Assembly: GCA_015178975.1 (NCBI GenBank)
Contig: WHVD01000062.1
Location: 1 to 64,000 of the forward strand
DNA from: Hysterangium stoloniferum
Taxonomy: Eukaryota > Basidiomycota > Agaricomycetes > Hysterangiales > Hysterangiaceae
Length of the DNA stretch: 64,000 bases
Reading direction: 5' to 3'
Below the pieces are notes generated by a model that was given only the letters and a program-made list of their open reading frames with translations, was not told the DNA's origin and searched no databases. Shown here piece after piece: positions 1-9,542 of this stretch (positions within the stretch are counted from its first letter, which is position 1; each line of letters starts with the position of its first letter). A program made the position numbers and the translations under genes.

Positions 1-688
1 TGATCCAGTATTGGATTCCCCTCGAAGCATGTTCCTTGCTGAAGTGAACGCAGGAACGTAATCTTGTCCCTGTGCAAGGAAAGTAAGAGCCTCGAATCCA
101 ATACCCTCGTCCCAGTCGTCTGATGAAGGAGGATACTACAATCCTTTATCGAAAACGGGATCCTCCCCGTGGTTACTCTAGCATAGGAGTTGCAGCGCTC
201 CATGTTTCGGTCATGTAGGAACTCCCGATTCACCCGAACACGTTAAAATTCGAATGGACATGGGAGCGGATCTTTCCCTTATATCGGAGGAATTCTACAA
301 GGAGCTGCAGGGCATATATAAAGTTGAAACAAGGACTCAAGTTACATCTAATCCAGCTCACGGGTAACGCTAAGGTTATCGGATATGTTAATATTCCCAT
401 TTACCTGGAGGACGACAGTGGAACGTTACTGAAGTTCGCGGCAGAAACTTATGTCGTTAGAGGAATGACGGTGCCAATTCTTTTAGGAGAAGACTTCCAT
501 ATTAATTATGAAATTGGTACTCTAAGAGATCAACCGTTGGGATCTAGACTTATTCTCCCGGGACGACAGGGTTTTATTCCAGCCAGTTCTTCTAAGGAAC
601 CTCAACCTTTGACCTTCACCGTCAATAAGGCCCCTTTGGGAAGCATGAGAAGGAGTCATCCAAACTCACCTCTCTCCCCGATAAAGGT

Positions 689-2458
689 GTGCGTACTGAA
701 AGAGTCATGCGAGCCTTGGAGGATTGCACTATCGATCCAGAGTCAGCCAGATTAGTGCCTATTTTTGTTGAAGATCTAAAGGGCGAGGAATGGATTGTTG
801 AAGGAATCGTACTGCAAAACGAGGACGGTTCTATATTAGCCACACCAATCACGGCAATTTCAAGGAATAGCGCAGCAGTACCTTTAGCCAATCCATCGCT
901 AACCCCTAAGACTATCCGACGAGGGGAGACAATAGGGATAATTCATGACCCCGCTCATTGGGCTCACAAGCCCAGGTCACTCGAGGAGAAAGGTTTAATG
1001 GTAGCAGGCGCGACCAAGATCGCACACCTTCTCGAAAGTCTCTCTCAACTTGAGGAGGACCGTCAAGTCGCCTCAGAAAGGCCTAAACCATCTGTTGAAC
1101 CAGAGATTGCAGACGATTTCGAACCGCCTGGTCCTAAGACGGCTGCAGTGGCTGATAATGAGAAATTTGCCTCAGAGGATCTTCACAAGTTAGTCAATTT
1201 GGGACCGGATATACCAACGGAGGTCCTGCCACGTCTCAGATCAGTTTTGACTGAGAACGTTAAGGCTTTCGGAGTCGACGGATGGTTAGGGCAAGTGGAA
1301 TGTAGAGTCCCTGTCCCCTTGAAAGAGGGAGCCCAGCCCATATCCATGCCTATGTTCCCTTCGTCCCCTGCCAATAGGAGAGTTATAGACGAGCAAATGG
1401 ATACCTGGTTCGAACAGGGTGTCATTGAGCCATCTAAAAGCCCCTGGGGAGCGCCAGCCTTTGTAGTATATCGCAATGGTAAACCGCGGGTGGTCATTGA
1501 CTATTGGAAACTTAATCATCTCACTGTTCCAGACGAATTCCCTTTACCACATCAATCGGAGATTATGCAGGCGCTGTCGGGGTCAAATGTTCTTTCTTCT
1601 TTCGATGCGCTAGCCGGGTTTACTCAATTAGAAATGTTGGAGGACGATAAGCCCAAAACAGCCTTTAGATCCCATAGAGGGCTGTGGCAATTTAAAAGGA
1701 TGCCATTTGGGCTCAGAAATGGCCCCTCCACATTTCAGTGCGTCATGCAAACAGTTTTAGCACCCTACTTGTGGATTTTTTGTTTAGTCTACATCGATGA
1801 CATAGTCATATTCTCTAAGAACTGGGATGATCATTTGCTTCACCTGAATCAGGTGCTTGGCGCTATCGCTTCAGCCAGTATCACTCTCTCTCCCAAGAAA
1901 TGTTTTATCAGATATAATTCGATATTGTTATTGGGTCATAAGGTATCTAGGCTGGGTTTTTCAACCCACCAAGAAAAAGTTCGCGCTATATTGGAATTGG
2001 CCCCACCCACTAAGGTTTCTGATCTACAACGGTTCCTTGGAATGGTCCTTTACTTTTCAGCATATATACCATTCTATTCATGGATGGTGTCCCCTTTATT
2101 CTCACTCCTAAAAAAGGGAACACCTTGGACGTGGACTGCTGAACATGTCCGAGCTTATGAGGATGTTAAAACTGCATTAGGATCAGCTCCAGTGCTGGGA
2201 CATCCAATTAGTGGGATGCCCTACCGATTGTATACGGACACTTCGGATTTTGCCTTGGGTTGTTGCCTCCAACAAGTCCAGAAGATGGCTTTAGGAGACT
2301 TAGTGGACACTAAAATCTATGCCCAAGCCAAATTGGCTTTTGACCGTGTGCAGGACGTGCCATCCTTTGTTCATCGGTACAAAACCAAACAGCCTGAGAT
2401 TGAGTGGTCGGATTTGTGGGGATCCACTTTTGAGGCGACCGAAGTTACTGTTGAATGA
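689..2458 (+). CDS. Element A pol part: reverse transcriptase region (fossil)
   Basis: This part of the gypsy polyprotein carries the reverse transcriptase that would copy element RNA into DNA. The catalytic YIDD box is read as VYIDDIVIFSKN near 1790-1825. Upstream are the typical KPRVVIDYWKLN and FDALAGFTQLEM blocks, and downstream LGHKVSRLGFS and the start of RNase H (LYTDTSDFALGCC). The protease region just upstream has a D-x-G-A type active site near 275. The domain order protease-RT-RNase H-integrase is diagnostic for Ty3/gypsy. Treated as an element fossil. Confidence 0.85.
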   Translation: MRTERVMRALEDCTIDPESARLVPIFVEDLKGEEWIVEGIVLQNEDGSILATPITAISRNSAAVPLANPSLTPKTIRRGETIGIIHDPAHWAHKPRSLEEKGLMVAGATKIAHLLESLSQLEEDRQVASERPKPSVEPEIADDFEPPGPKTAAVADNEKFASEDLHKLVNLGPDIPTEVLPRLRSVLTENVKAFGVDGWLGQVECRVPVPLKEGAQPISMPMFPSSPANRRVIDEQMDTWFEQGVIEPSKSPWGAPAFVVYRNGKPRVVIDYWKLNHLTVPDEFPLPHQSEIMQALSGSNVLSSFDALAGFTQLEMLEDDKPKTAFRSHRGLWQFKRMPFGLRNGPSTFQCVMQTVLAPYLWIFCLVYIDDIVIFSKNWDDHLLHLNQVLGAIASASITLSPKKCFIRYNSILLLGHKVSRLGFSTHQEKVRAILELAPPTKVSDLQRFLGMVLYFSAYIPFYSWMVSPLFSLLKKGTPWTWTAEHVRAYEDVKTALGSAPVLGHPISGMPYRLYTDTSDFALGCCLQQVQKMALGDLVDTKIYAQAKLAFDRVQDVPSFVHRYKTKQPEIEWSDLWGSTFEATEVTVE

Positions 2459-2695
2459 GTCATTGCATATTGGAGTCGCACGCTGAAAAGCACTGAGCGT
2501 AACTATTCTGCTACTGAACGGGAAGCCTTAGCAGCAAAGGAGGGACTAGTCCACTTTCAACCTTTCATTGAAGGTGAACATGTCCTGCTCATTACGGACC
2601 ATGCAGCTCTGCAATGGGCTAGATCTTACGAGAACACTAATCATCGACTAGCCGCATGGGGGGCGATATACGCTGCATTTCCAGGTCTCGAGATT

Positions 2696-4522
2696 TTGCA
2701 TCGAGCAGGGAGAGTTCACAGCAACGTGGATCCACTGTCCAGACTCCCTCAGGTACCAGCCTTCGTGAGTCCTATTAGAGATGATTTGCAGGCTATCACC
2801 TCGACCTCTCTGGACAAGAGTACTGAGGAAAAACTATGGAAGGACGAACCCGCTAAGAAAGCGGTCTTCTCTACCATACTCGATTCTATGGAGCCTTTCG
2901 GAGTAACTCAAAAGGTCCGACGGTCAGAATGGGATTCTCATAACGCAATAAGGAACGACCAGGAAGACGAGTCTGACTTCGCATTGCGTCATCCTCAGCT
3001 ACTAATCAGCATCGAGGAGGGATATATAAAGAAATTTCTAGAGGGTTATTCAAAGGACCCGGTTTTCAGGAATCTCTACGCTTTAGATACCCCTTCACCC
3101 AATGCGGTTGTTACTCCTTCTCACTACTTCGTGGGAGCAAACCGACTCCTGTACTTTTGCGACTCGGACTGGAAAAGTCGAGTCTGTGTACCCAGAACCA
3201 TGATTAACTCGAGTCTAAGGTTGGTGCATGATAACCCTTTTGAGGGAGCACACGCCGGAGGCCAGCGGTTGTTCAACCTGATGAAAGACCGGTTCTTTTG
3301 GCCAAGAATGCTACAAGATTGCGTGTCGTACGCGCGTACCTGCGATGTCTGCCAAAAAACCAAAGTCGATCGCACCGCTCGTCAAGGAGCCCTCAGACCG
3401 GCTGACATACCTTTTAGGCCATTCGAGGTAGTTTCTATGGACTTAATCACTGGACTACCCGATTCAGGAAAGGATTCATATTCTGCAGTCTTCGTTGCCG
3501 TTAATAAATTGACGTGTTACGCTATTACAATACCTACCTTTTCGAACCTTACGGCTGAAGGATTCGCACAAATATTTGTCAAACAGGTAGCAAGCCCCTT
3601 CGGACTGCCCTCTCGAATAATCTGTGACTGGGATAAGAGATGGACCTGCAGGTTTTGGTGGGAAGTCTGTAAGATCTATGGTACCACCCTTGCGGTATCT
3701 TCGGCTCATCATCCTCAAACAGATGGGCAAACGGAGAATATGAATGCGACCATAGAACAGATGCTTCGAGCCTATTGTGCCTCTGCTAAGGAAAGCTGGT
3801 CCCAGTGGATTGAGGTAGTTGTTCACGCATACAACTCGACTGTTCACAGTTCCACAAACTATGCCCCGGCCTTCTTATTAATGGGATACCTCCCAAGAGG
3901 AATGTCTCGAGTCCTAGGAGGTGACGAGCCCCTAGTTCCTAGAGAACTATCAGACAGCCCTATGGCCGACCAATGGATCCTCGAGCTAGAAAATCATCGG
4001 CAGATGGCGCGGGATTCAATCGCTCGAGCCCAAGAGATTCAAGCACAAGCGTATAACAAGAAGCAAAGACCTGTAGAAGATATCTCTGAGGGAGACTTTG
4101 TATTGGTGAACCCCCACTCCCTCGAACTGGTGGAAGTCAAGGGAATGGGGAAGAAACTAATACAAAGACGGATTGGACCATTCGAGGTCCTTGAGAAATT
4201 GAACTCTCAAGTATTTAGGCTTAAGATTCCCCTGGAGTATCCTATGCATCCAGTCATTAATCGGGATCATCTGCGGAAATATCAACCCTCTCCTTCCAAG
4301 CTAGGTCTGAGGCCCCAACTTGAGAACCTAAGAGAGTTGAAATCAGATCATGAAGAATATGAAGTCGAAGCTATTGTTGGACATAGGAAACAGCGAAATC
4401 GTCTGCTATTTAGGGTGCACTGGAAAGGTTATGGACCCGAGGAGGATTCGTGGTTAAGCAGCACTGACCTTAGAAATGCTCCGGCACTTCTGAGGGCGTA
4501 CAAGGCGCTGTTCAACATTTAA
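2696..4522 (+). CDS. Element A pol part: integrase with chromodomain (fossil)
   Basis: This part would insert element DNA into the chromosome. It opens with the end of RNase H (HRAGRVHSNVDPLSRLP), then the integrase zinc-binding HHCC module (residues about 177-222, ending CDVCQKTK). The catalytic core follows, with MDLITGLPDSG, an ICDWDKRW block and the HHPQTDGQTE signature. A GPFEVLEKL module and a C-terminal chromodomain come last (YEVEAIVGHRKQRNRLLFRV, then HWKGYGPEEDSW, about residues 550-605). In chromoviruses this domain is thought to steer integration toward marked chromatin. A related fragment lies at 17,253-17,730. Confidence 0.85.
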   Translation: MHRAGRVHSNVDPLSRLPQVPAFVSPIRDDLQAITSTSLDKSTEEKLWKDEPAKKAVFSTILDSMEPFGVTQKVRRSEWDSHNAIRNDQEDESDFALRHPQLLISIEEGYIKKFLEGYSKDPVFRNLYALDTPSPNAVVTPSHYFVGANRLLYFCDSDWKSRVCVPRTMINSSLRLVHDNPFEGAHAGGQRLFNLMKDRFFWPRMLQDCVSYARTCDVCQKTKVDRTARQGALRPADIPFRPFEVVSMDLITGLPDSGKDSYSAVFVAVNKLTCYAITIPTFSNLTAEGFAQIFVKQVASPFGLPSRIICDWDKRWTCRFWWEVCKIYGTTLAVSSAHHPQTDGQTENMNATIEQMLRAYCASAKESWSQWIEVVVHAYNSTVHSSTNYAPAFLLMGYLPRGMSRVLGGDEPLVPRELSDSPMADQWILELENHRQMARDSIARAQEIQAQAYNKKQRPVEDISEGDFVLVNPHSLELVEVKGMGKKLIQRRIGPFEVLEKLNSQVFRLKIPLEYPMHPVINRDHLRKYQPSPSKLGLRPQLENLRELKSDHEEYEVEAIVGHRKQRNRLLFRVHWKGYGPEEDSWLSSTDLRNAPALLRAYKALFNI

Positions 4523-4724
4523 CGGGATATATGCGCTCAAGGAATCATCTATTCCCTCTCTTTTGTAACTTCCTTTCAGAAATATCTCAGTTATTCAGTG
4601 AGCCATCTCATTGGCTTTTATTCTTTTTCATTTTTCTATCCCTTCGGTCGATTGGGACAACCATTAATTGGCAGCGGACACATTTCCCCAAAACCCGGCC
4701 ACAATTAATGAATTTTATTTAACG

Positions 4725-4770
4725 ACCAACCGAGCGGAGTTTCAATTCAATATATATATAAAAAAAAGTA
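4725..4770 (+). promoter_or_regulatory. Promoter-like box ahead of the element A accessory ORF
   Basis: The gap between integrase and the accessory ORF holds CCGAGCGGAGTTTCAATTCA followed by a run of TA dinucleotides and A's, like a TATA element, about 100 nt before the ORF's ATG. A second, diverged element fragment has CCGAGCAGAGTTTGAATTTA plus ATATAAAA at 17,821-17,848, again just before the same ORF start. Conservation of this non-coding box in two copies suggests an internal promoter or a splice/leader signal for the accessory ORF. That role is inference. Confidence 0.45.
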
Positions 4771-4872
4771 CACGTAAATTCGCATAAATTTTCTTTATCT
4801 TTCACACCATGTCCTTCACCTATCTACAGCCCTTCCCTCTATCTTCAACTTCACCACTTTTATCGTGCTATA

Positions 4873-6753
4873 ATGCTCCCTTTCCAACAAAACAAGCAAG
4901 TCCTCCCTAAGTTCAAAAAGGTCCCACAAGCCCCGACAGCCAGTACATCCACGACCGGCGGGGGATTCATCACCCGCGTGCCTCGTACAGACAATGTCGA
5001 GAGCAATTGGGGTACCCAAGAATCAACCCCCCTGTCGACTTTCTCCTTTGGTGATGAGCCGAGGGAAAATACCGGTACGGATTGGAGCAAGCCGTTAGGC
5101 CCCTCCGTCAGACCGTCATCTGAGGAAGTCGCTGCTAGCATGCGGAAGCAGGAAATGTTTATGGAAGAACACAACGCAAGGAGACTCACCCACAAAAGAG
5201 AAAGGCGTGCTGAGTATAGAAGTCAACAGGAGGCGAGGGGAGCAAGAGAAGGAGTCCCCTCCAAGCGGCAGCGGCGTGAGTACAGAGCGCAATGCGGAAA
5301 CAGAGCTTCCATGCCAATCCTTCCCCCCGTGGGAGAGAAATGGGCCGACTTCGCGGAGACCGATGATAGTGAGGGTGGGACGCCTTGTATTAGGACGACG
5401 GGAACCAAGAGCTGGAAGGAGAAGGAGGGTACCATCTTTTACGACTGGGAGCTACTTCGACGCATTAAGTTGCAACGCATAGTTCTTACCCGAGGGGACG
5501 GTCAAACGCTGCCCCAACAAGAAAAGGGATACCATAGGGGACCAATTGAGTTTTCCTCAGACGAGGATGAGGAGGAGGACGAGAACAGGAATGGCGTGTA
5601 TAGCATCCGATCTCTGGGAGAGGATTGCCATGAAGGGTTCCTTCTCCCGTCTAAAGTTCGTTTCGTAACCAGCGACCCCAACCAAAGACAAACGTGGAGA
5701 CCGCCATCCAGAGTATGGAGGGGTCACCGCCCTAGTCAACAGTCACTGGAACGTGAACCTTCCACGATTCCAGTCCCACATCTCTTGCCAACGTCGAGGC
5801 CCCTTCCCATCATTCACCCTACACACACTCCCTCAGCCCCGATTCTAACGCCTCATTTACCTCCCTCTTCAAAAGCTGTACCAGTCCCAACCTCACTTGG
5901 GATGTCGAGGCCCCCTCCCATCCTCCACCCGACACACACTCCCTCAGCCCAACACGAACCTTCCCCGATTCTGGCGCCTCGTCTCTCTCCCTCCCCGAAA
6001 AATATACCGGTACCGACCCAACTTCCGCCGTCACCGGGTATCCCTCCCGACTCTCCGTATTCATATTGCGTGTCCTTGGGTAGCCCTATCCAGGACCTTC
6101 CACCAGAGCGAATGGATGTTGATTTGGACCCCCCTACACCGGACGTCATCGATCCCATGGCAAGCAGAAAGGCGAAGGAGATGCAGAAAGCCACCACTCC
6201 TCTCCGAGAACAATCTCCTATTCCCGTCCTTGACAGCCCGGTTCCCCTCACTGAGCCTGTATCCACAACTTTCTGGATGCGAGTAGCTGTCAACTACCCT
6301 TCCGAACAGTTTCCTGTCAGAAGGGTGCTATCACAGCTCGTGCCAGTACTTCAGCAACCGGTCCTTCAAGGGAGCCTCAAGGGTTGTCGTGGTCTGGCTC
6401 CGTTGTCGGAGATAATGGAGGATTTCTATCTCTCCTTCGAGGATCTCGCAGAGGGGAAGAACTTTGCACAAGCAGCACAGGAGATTAAACTCTCTATGTT
6501 CCGGCACATCATAGTGGAGCTTCACCGTCTGCCCCCAGACTCAGCGAATGTCCTCTCTATTGCTGGCTTAGTAGATTTACTCGAGGCCCTCGTCCTGACG
6601 CCTCCCACAGAGACCACCATTCAGCCACACGTTCCTGCCCCACTGCCTGCGTCTTCGTTTCCCCTCCCCAATGCTCCTCTTCTCGCGCGGATTTCCGCTC
6701 CGCTGGTTAGTGTCCGCGCAGTCGTTCGTTGCAGAGAGAAAGCCTACAGATGA
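4873..6753 (+). CDS. Element A accessory ORF (626 aa), unknown function
   Basis: A long open frame lies between the chromodomain integrase and the 3' LTR, a place where most gypsy elements have nothing. The product is not recognised. The N-terminus is basic and Q/K-rich. About residues 100-135 form a strongly basic, helical R/E/K segment, and around 225-240 there is an acidic stretch (SSDEDEEEDEN). About 280-400 is Pro/Ser/Thr-rich low complexity, and about 430-590 looks folded, with VAVNYPSEQFPVRRVL and a helical FRHIIVELHRLPPDS segment. There is no signal peptide or membrane helix, so it is not envelope-like. The same folded region occurs on the minus strand in element D (59,861-61,115), where the order relative to the LTR is the same. 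Confidence 0.75.
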   Translation: MLPFQQNKQVLPKFKKVPQAPTASTSTTGGGFITRVPRTDNVESNWGTQESTPLSTFSFGDEPRENTGTDWSKPLGPSVRPSSEEVAASMRKQEMFMEEHNARRLTHKRERRAEYRSQQEARGAREGVPSKRQRREYRAQCGNRASMPILPPVGEKWADFAETDDSEGGTPCIRTTGTKSWKEKEGTIFYDWELLRRIKLQRIVLTRGDGQTLPQQEKGYHRGPIEFSSDEDEEEDENRNGVYSIRSLGEDCHEGFLLPSKVRFVTSDPNQRQTWRPPSRVWRGHRPSQQSLEREPSTIPVPHLLPTSRPLPIIHPTHTPSAPILTPHLPPSSKAVPVPTSLGMSRPPPILHPTHTPSAQHEPSPILAPRLSPSPKNIPVPTQLPPSPGIPPDSPYSYCVSLGSPIQDLPPERMDVDLDPPTPDVIDPMASRKAKEMQKATTPLREQSPIPVLDSPVPLTEPVSTTFWMRVAVNYPSEQFPVRRVLSQLVPVLQQPVLQGSLKGCRGLAPLSEIMEDFYLSFEDLAEGKNFAQAAQEIKLSMFRHIIVELHRLPPDSANVLSIAGLVDLLEALVLTPPTETTIQPHVPAPLPASSFPLPNAPLLARISAPLVSVRAVVRCREKAYR

Positions 6754-6943
6754 TGGGCCGACTCCTTGTACAGGAATTCTAGTGATTTGACTCAGGCGAG
6801 AATAGCTGAATCCTTCAGAGTAAAAAGGGAACGATGGGGAAACCTCATTTTGGACCTTGGGGGATCCTCACAGGAAGCTTGGGGCAGCGTCCCAGATGCT
6901 CTTCGACACCTAGTATAGCACATCCCTTCGAACTGGGGGGCAC

Positions 6944-7588
6944 TGTAAAGGGTATGCATATATGCATACCTGGACTAAGGAATAATAACTGGATTATAGT
7001 ACTTTATTATTTACCTTTTATTTTCTTTCTTTATATTCTTTCTATATTTCGAGCACACCTTGATTTTGTAGTTCGAAGCTTTGTGTATACGTGTGGGTGC
7101 TCTCGGCACCAAAAGAGACAGACAACTTTTACCCAGCAGACACCACCTCGTAAATGACCCAGACGTCGAATAGCGAGAGGTGTCAAGGGTAACGTTTCAA
7201 CTACCCTTAAAGGTAGTATTCTCTTGCATACTAACGTACTTTGGACTTGAACTGCGAAGGTCGAGTTCCAATCTAAGGTCTTTGTGCTAGTCGACATTAT
7301 AGTCGACTCGCGCTATTATTTCTTTACTCTAGATATTCAGCTTTGCGTTGATTATCTATTCTACATCTAGCTACGAGTTGTACCGTGAAGGTCAACTCTT
7401 TCATTCGTTCATTCTAGCCGTCAAGAGCAACAGTACAGTTGCTCTTGTGACGCATAGCGTGTCTTCTTACTAGCACAGCTTGTCTGGTAATCTACGGTAT
7501 TGTACTGTACGGTCAATATCTGCTAATAGTAGTTGAATAGACACTATTCTTCGTATATCGAACGGTCAGAATCTATCGACTCTTCACA
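6944..7588 (+). repeat. LTR-1, 3' LTR of element A
   Basis: It begins TGTAAAGGGTATGCATATAT and ends ATCGACTCTTCACA, about 645 bp. It is preceded by a G-rich polypurine run and CAC. The same sequence recurs as solo copies at 14,163-14,803 (minus), 28,188-28,826 (plus) and 59,193-59,826 (minus), which fixes its ends. Confidence 0.9.
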
Positions 7589-7809
7589 TTGAGGAACATT
7601 TACGACATGTTCAAGAAGTTCTTTGATGGCTTCAACAAAATTGATTATTTGCAAAACCCAAAAAATGTGAATTTCACAAAACCAGTGTCAAATTTTTAGG
7701 ATATGTTATTTCTCCTCAAGGTGTATATATGGATCAAGAAAAAATCAAAGTTATTCAAGATTGGCCCAAATCACAAAAAGTCCATGACATTCAATTGTTT
7801 TTAGGATTC

Positions 7810-8243
7810 TGTCACAACCATCACATGTCACATATTATCACAAACATTCAAAGGTAACGTTCGACAACTCTTCGACCTATCGAATTCAACTCGACAAAAC
7901 TGAACATTAATCGACACCATCGAATCTCTTTCGACATGTCTCATTTCGACGTCATATATGATTTCATAATTAGTTCATAACATAGTCATAATGATATGAC
8001 GAAAAGCATAAAAGGGCTACGAAAGGAGCGAGGGAAGTCAGTCGAAATATCTGTATATTAGTGATATTAGTAATCTACTTTGTCGTAACTTCTTCGACAA
8101 ATACTTCCGTGAGTTCTTGTGACTGGTAATAGCCTCTTACTTCATCGACAGGGTGAATACATATATACTTCGTCGAACGAGGCTTTCGAGTTCGGTTGAT
8201 AGAATATTATTTGACTTTATTGAAGAATAATCGATTCGTGACA
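7810..8243 (+). repeat. LTR-3, 5' LTR of element C
   Basis: It begins TGTCACAACCATCACATG and ends CGATTCGTGACA, giving the TG...CA ends typical of LTRs. A TATA-like CATAAAAGGG (8007-8016) lies about 25-30 nt before AGTCGAAATAT (8040-8050), the likely transcript start. Confidence 0.9.
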
Positions 8244-8245
8244 GT

Positions 8246-8256
8246 ATATTTTGACT
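8246..8256 (+). promoter_or_regulatory. Candidate self-priming primer-binding site of element C
   Basis: ATATTTTGACT starts two bases after the 5' LTR and does not begin with the TGG that pairs with a tRNA 3' end. It is the exact complement of AGTCAAAATAT in the 3' LTR (about 12,100-12,110), and pairs with one G-U wobble to AGTCGAAATAT in the 5' LTR, at the position expected for the 5' end of the transcript. Tf1/sushi-group chromoviruses are known to prime reverse transcription with the 5' end of their own RNA folded onto an 11-nt site, so the arrangement fits that mechanism. Confidence 0.6.
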
Positions 8257-8410
8257 ATCAACTGTAGATGAAGCCCAGGATGTGATCCAAGACTACCAAA
8301 GCATCAAGTTCCACAGCACTTCAATCTGTGGCTCCCACTCCTTCACCGAGAGTTATTTGGCTATCATGAATTCCAGTTTCTCCTTTAACCAAAACTAGAA
8401 GAACTGCGAT

Positions 8411-9523
8411 GTCTTCAATCCAAGAACCCGAAGAAGTTCGAGAAGAACCGATCTTGCCAATTCAAGAATCTGAATCCCCTTTAACTCCTTTGCCCGAATC
8501 TCCACGACCTGAACCTGTTACATCTGAGGATGAAACAATGTTTTGACATTTCAGAGATGCACTCGGAAAAGTATTGAAGGATCAGATAGTTTCAAAGGAG
8601 CACGAAATCACAGTGAATAAGCCCGAAGAGTTTACTGGAGAAGAACCTTCAATGTTGAAGAATTTTATTGCTCAATGCGAAATGGTCTTTTGATCTCGAC
8701 CAAAATCGTTCGAATCCGATCAATCGAAAATTACGATGGTAACTTCATATTTCCGGAAAACGGCTCAAGAGTGGTGGCAACCTTTTCTATTAAATCCCCC
8801 AATTCCTCCGCCATCTTTCCTTGTGGATTATCTCGATTTTCTAGATGAATTATATGCTCAGTTTGGAGAAATTGATGCAGAAGGAGAAGCCGAAGAAAAA
8901 CTCGATAATCTTCGAATGAAAGCTCATCATCATGTTGCGAAGTATTCGATTCAATTTACAAGTCTCACTGCTCAAACTCGATATGACAAAGTCACTTTAC
9001 GACAACAATTTTATAAAGGACTTCCGAATCAAATTAAGGATGAAATAGTGAAGCTTCAAGTTCAGCCCGAAAGTTTTGCCGAACTGCAAACGGCAGCCCT
9101 TCGACTCGATTCTTACTATTGGATGCGAGAGAATGAACGACAACGCGAAACAGAATCAAGTTCGACTCCGCGAAGATTTGAAAGAAGACAATCGACGACA
9201 CCTACGACGTATCCTTTGACATCACGAACACCTTTGACATCAAAGCTGACAACTTCGACTTCAAGAACATTTAGGCCTTCGACTCCAGCAAAACCATCTT
9301 CGACAATTCTAGGACCCGATGGACGATTACTTCCTGCCGAATGAGACAGAAGATTTAAGGAAGGGTTATGTATATTATGTGGGGAGAAAGGTCATTCAGC
9401 GAGGGATTGTCTGAAAAGAAAAACTCATCAAATTGCAAAAGGACGAATCGTTGAAGTCCAAGATTCGACAACTCAATCTGACCAGTCAAATCAAGCATCG
9501 AATGTTAAATCAGAAAATTGAAA
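8411..9523 (+). pseudogene. Element C gag region (fossil)
   Basis: The clearest part (8736-9344) reads as the retrotransposon gag domain: TAQEWWQPFL, a FGEIDAEGEAEEKLDNLRM block and YKGLPNQIKDEIV. A Ser/Thr/Pro-rich linker follows, then a CCHC zinc knuckle (CILCGEKGHSARDCL, near 9370-9415). Gag would form the particle and bind RNA. The start is placed near an upstream ATG by comparison with the gag layout only. Not whole. Confidence 0.7.
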
Positions 9524-9542
9524 AGGGATACTCTTCAGGCGT

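Larger units (their letters stand above)
1..7588 (+). mobile_element. Element A: Ty3/gypsy chromovirus, 3' part with LTR-1
   Basis: The element enters from the left edge, so its 5' LTR and gag are not visible. In order it shows an aspartic-protease active-site region near 275, reverse transcriptase and the start of RNase H, integrase with a C-terminal chromodomain, a promoter-like AT-rich box, a separate accessory ORF, a G-run just before the LTR (6935-6943) and a 3' LTR ending in TTCACA at 7588. Downstream of the LTR lies gypsy RT sequence of another family, so A is inserted in element B. TTGAG (7589-7593) should recur at its left end outside the window. The reading frames are long and it looks fairly young, with a small number of breaks. 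Confidence 0.9.

Noticed and set aside
4873-6753. Accessory ORF as an envelope gene
   Set aside because: No signal peptide, membrane helix or glycoprotein-like cysteine pattern; basic, acidic and Pro-rich segments instead.
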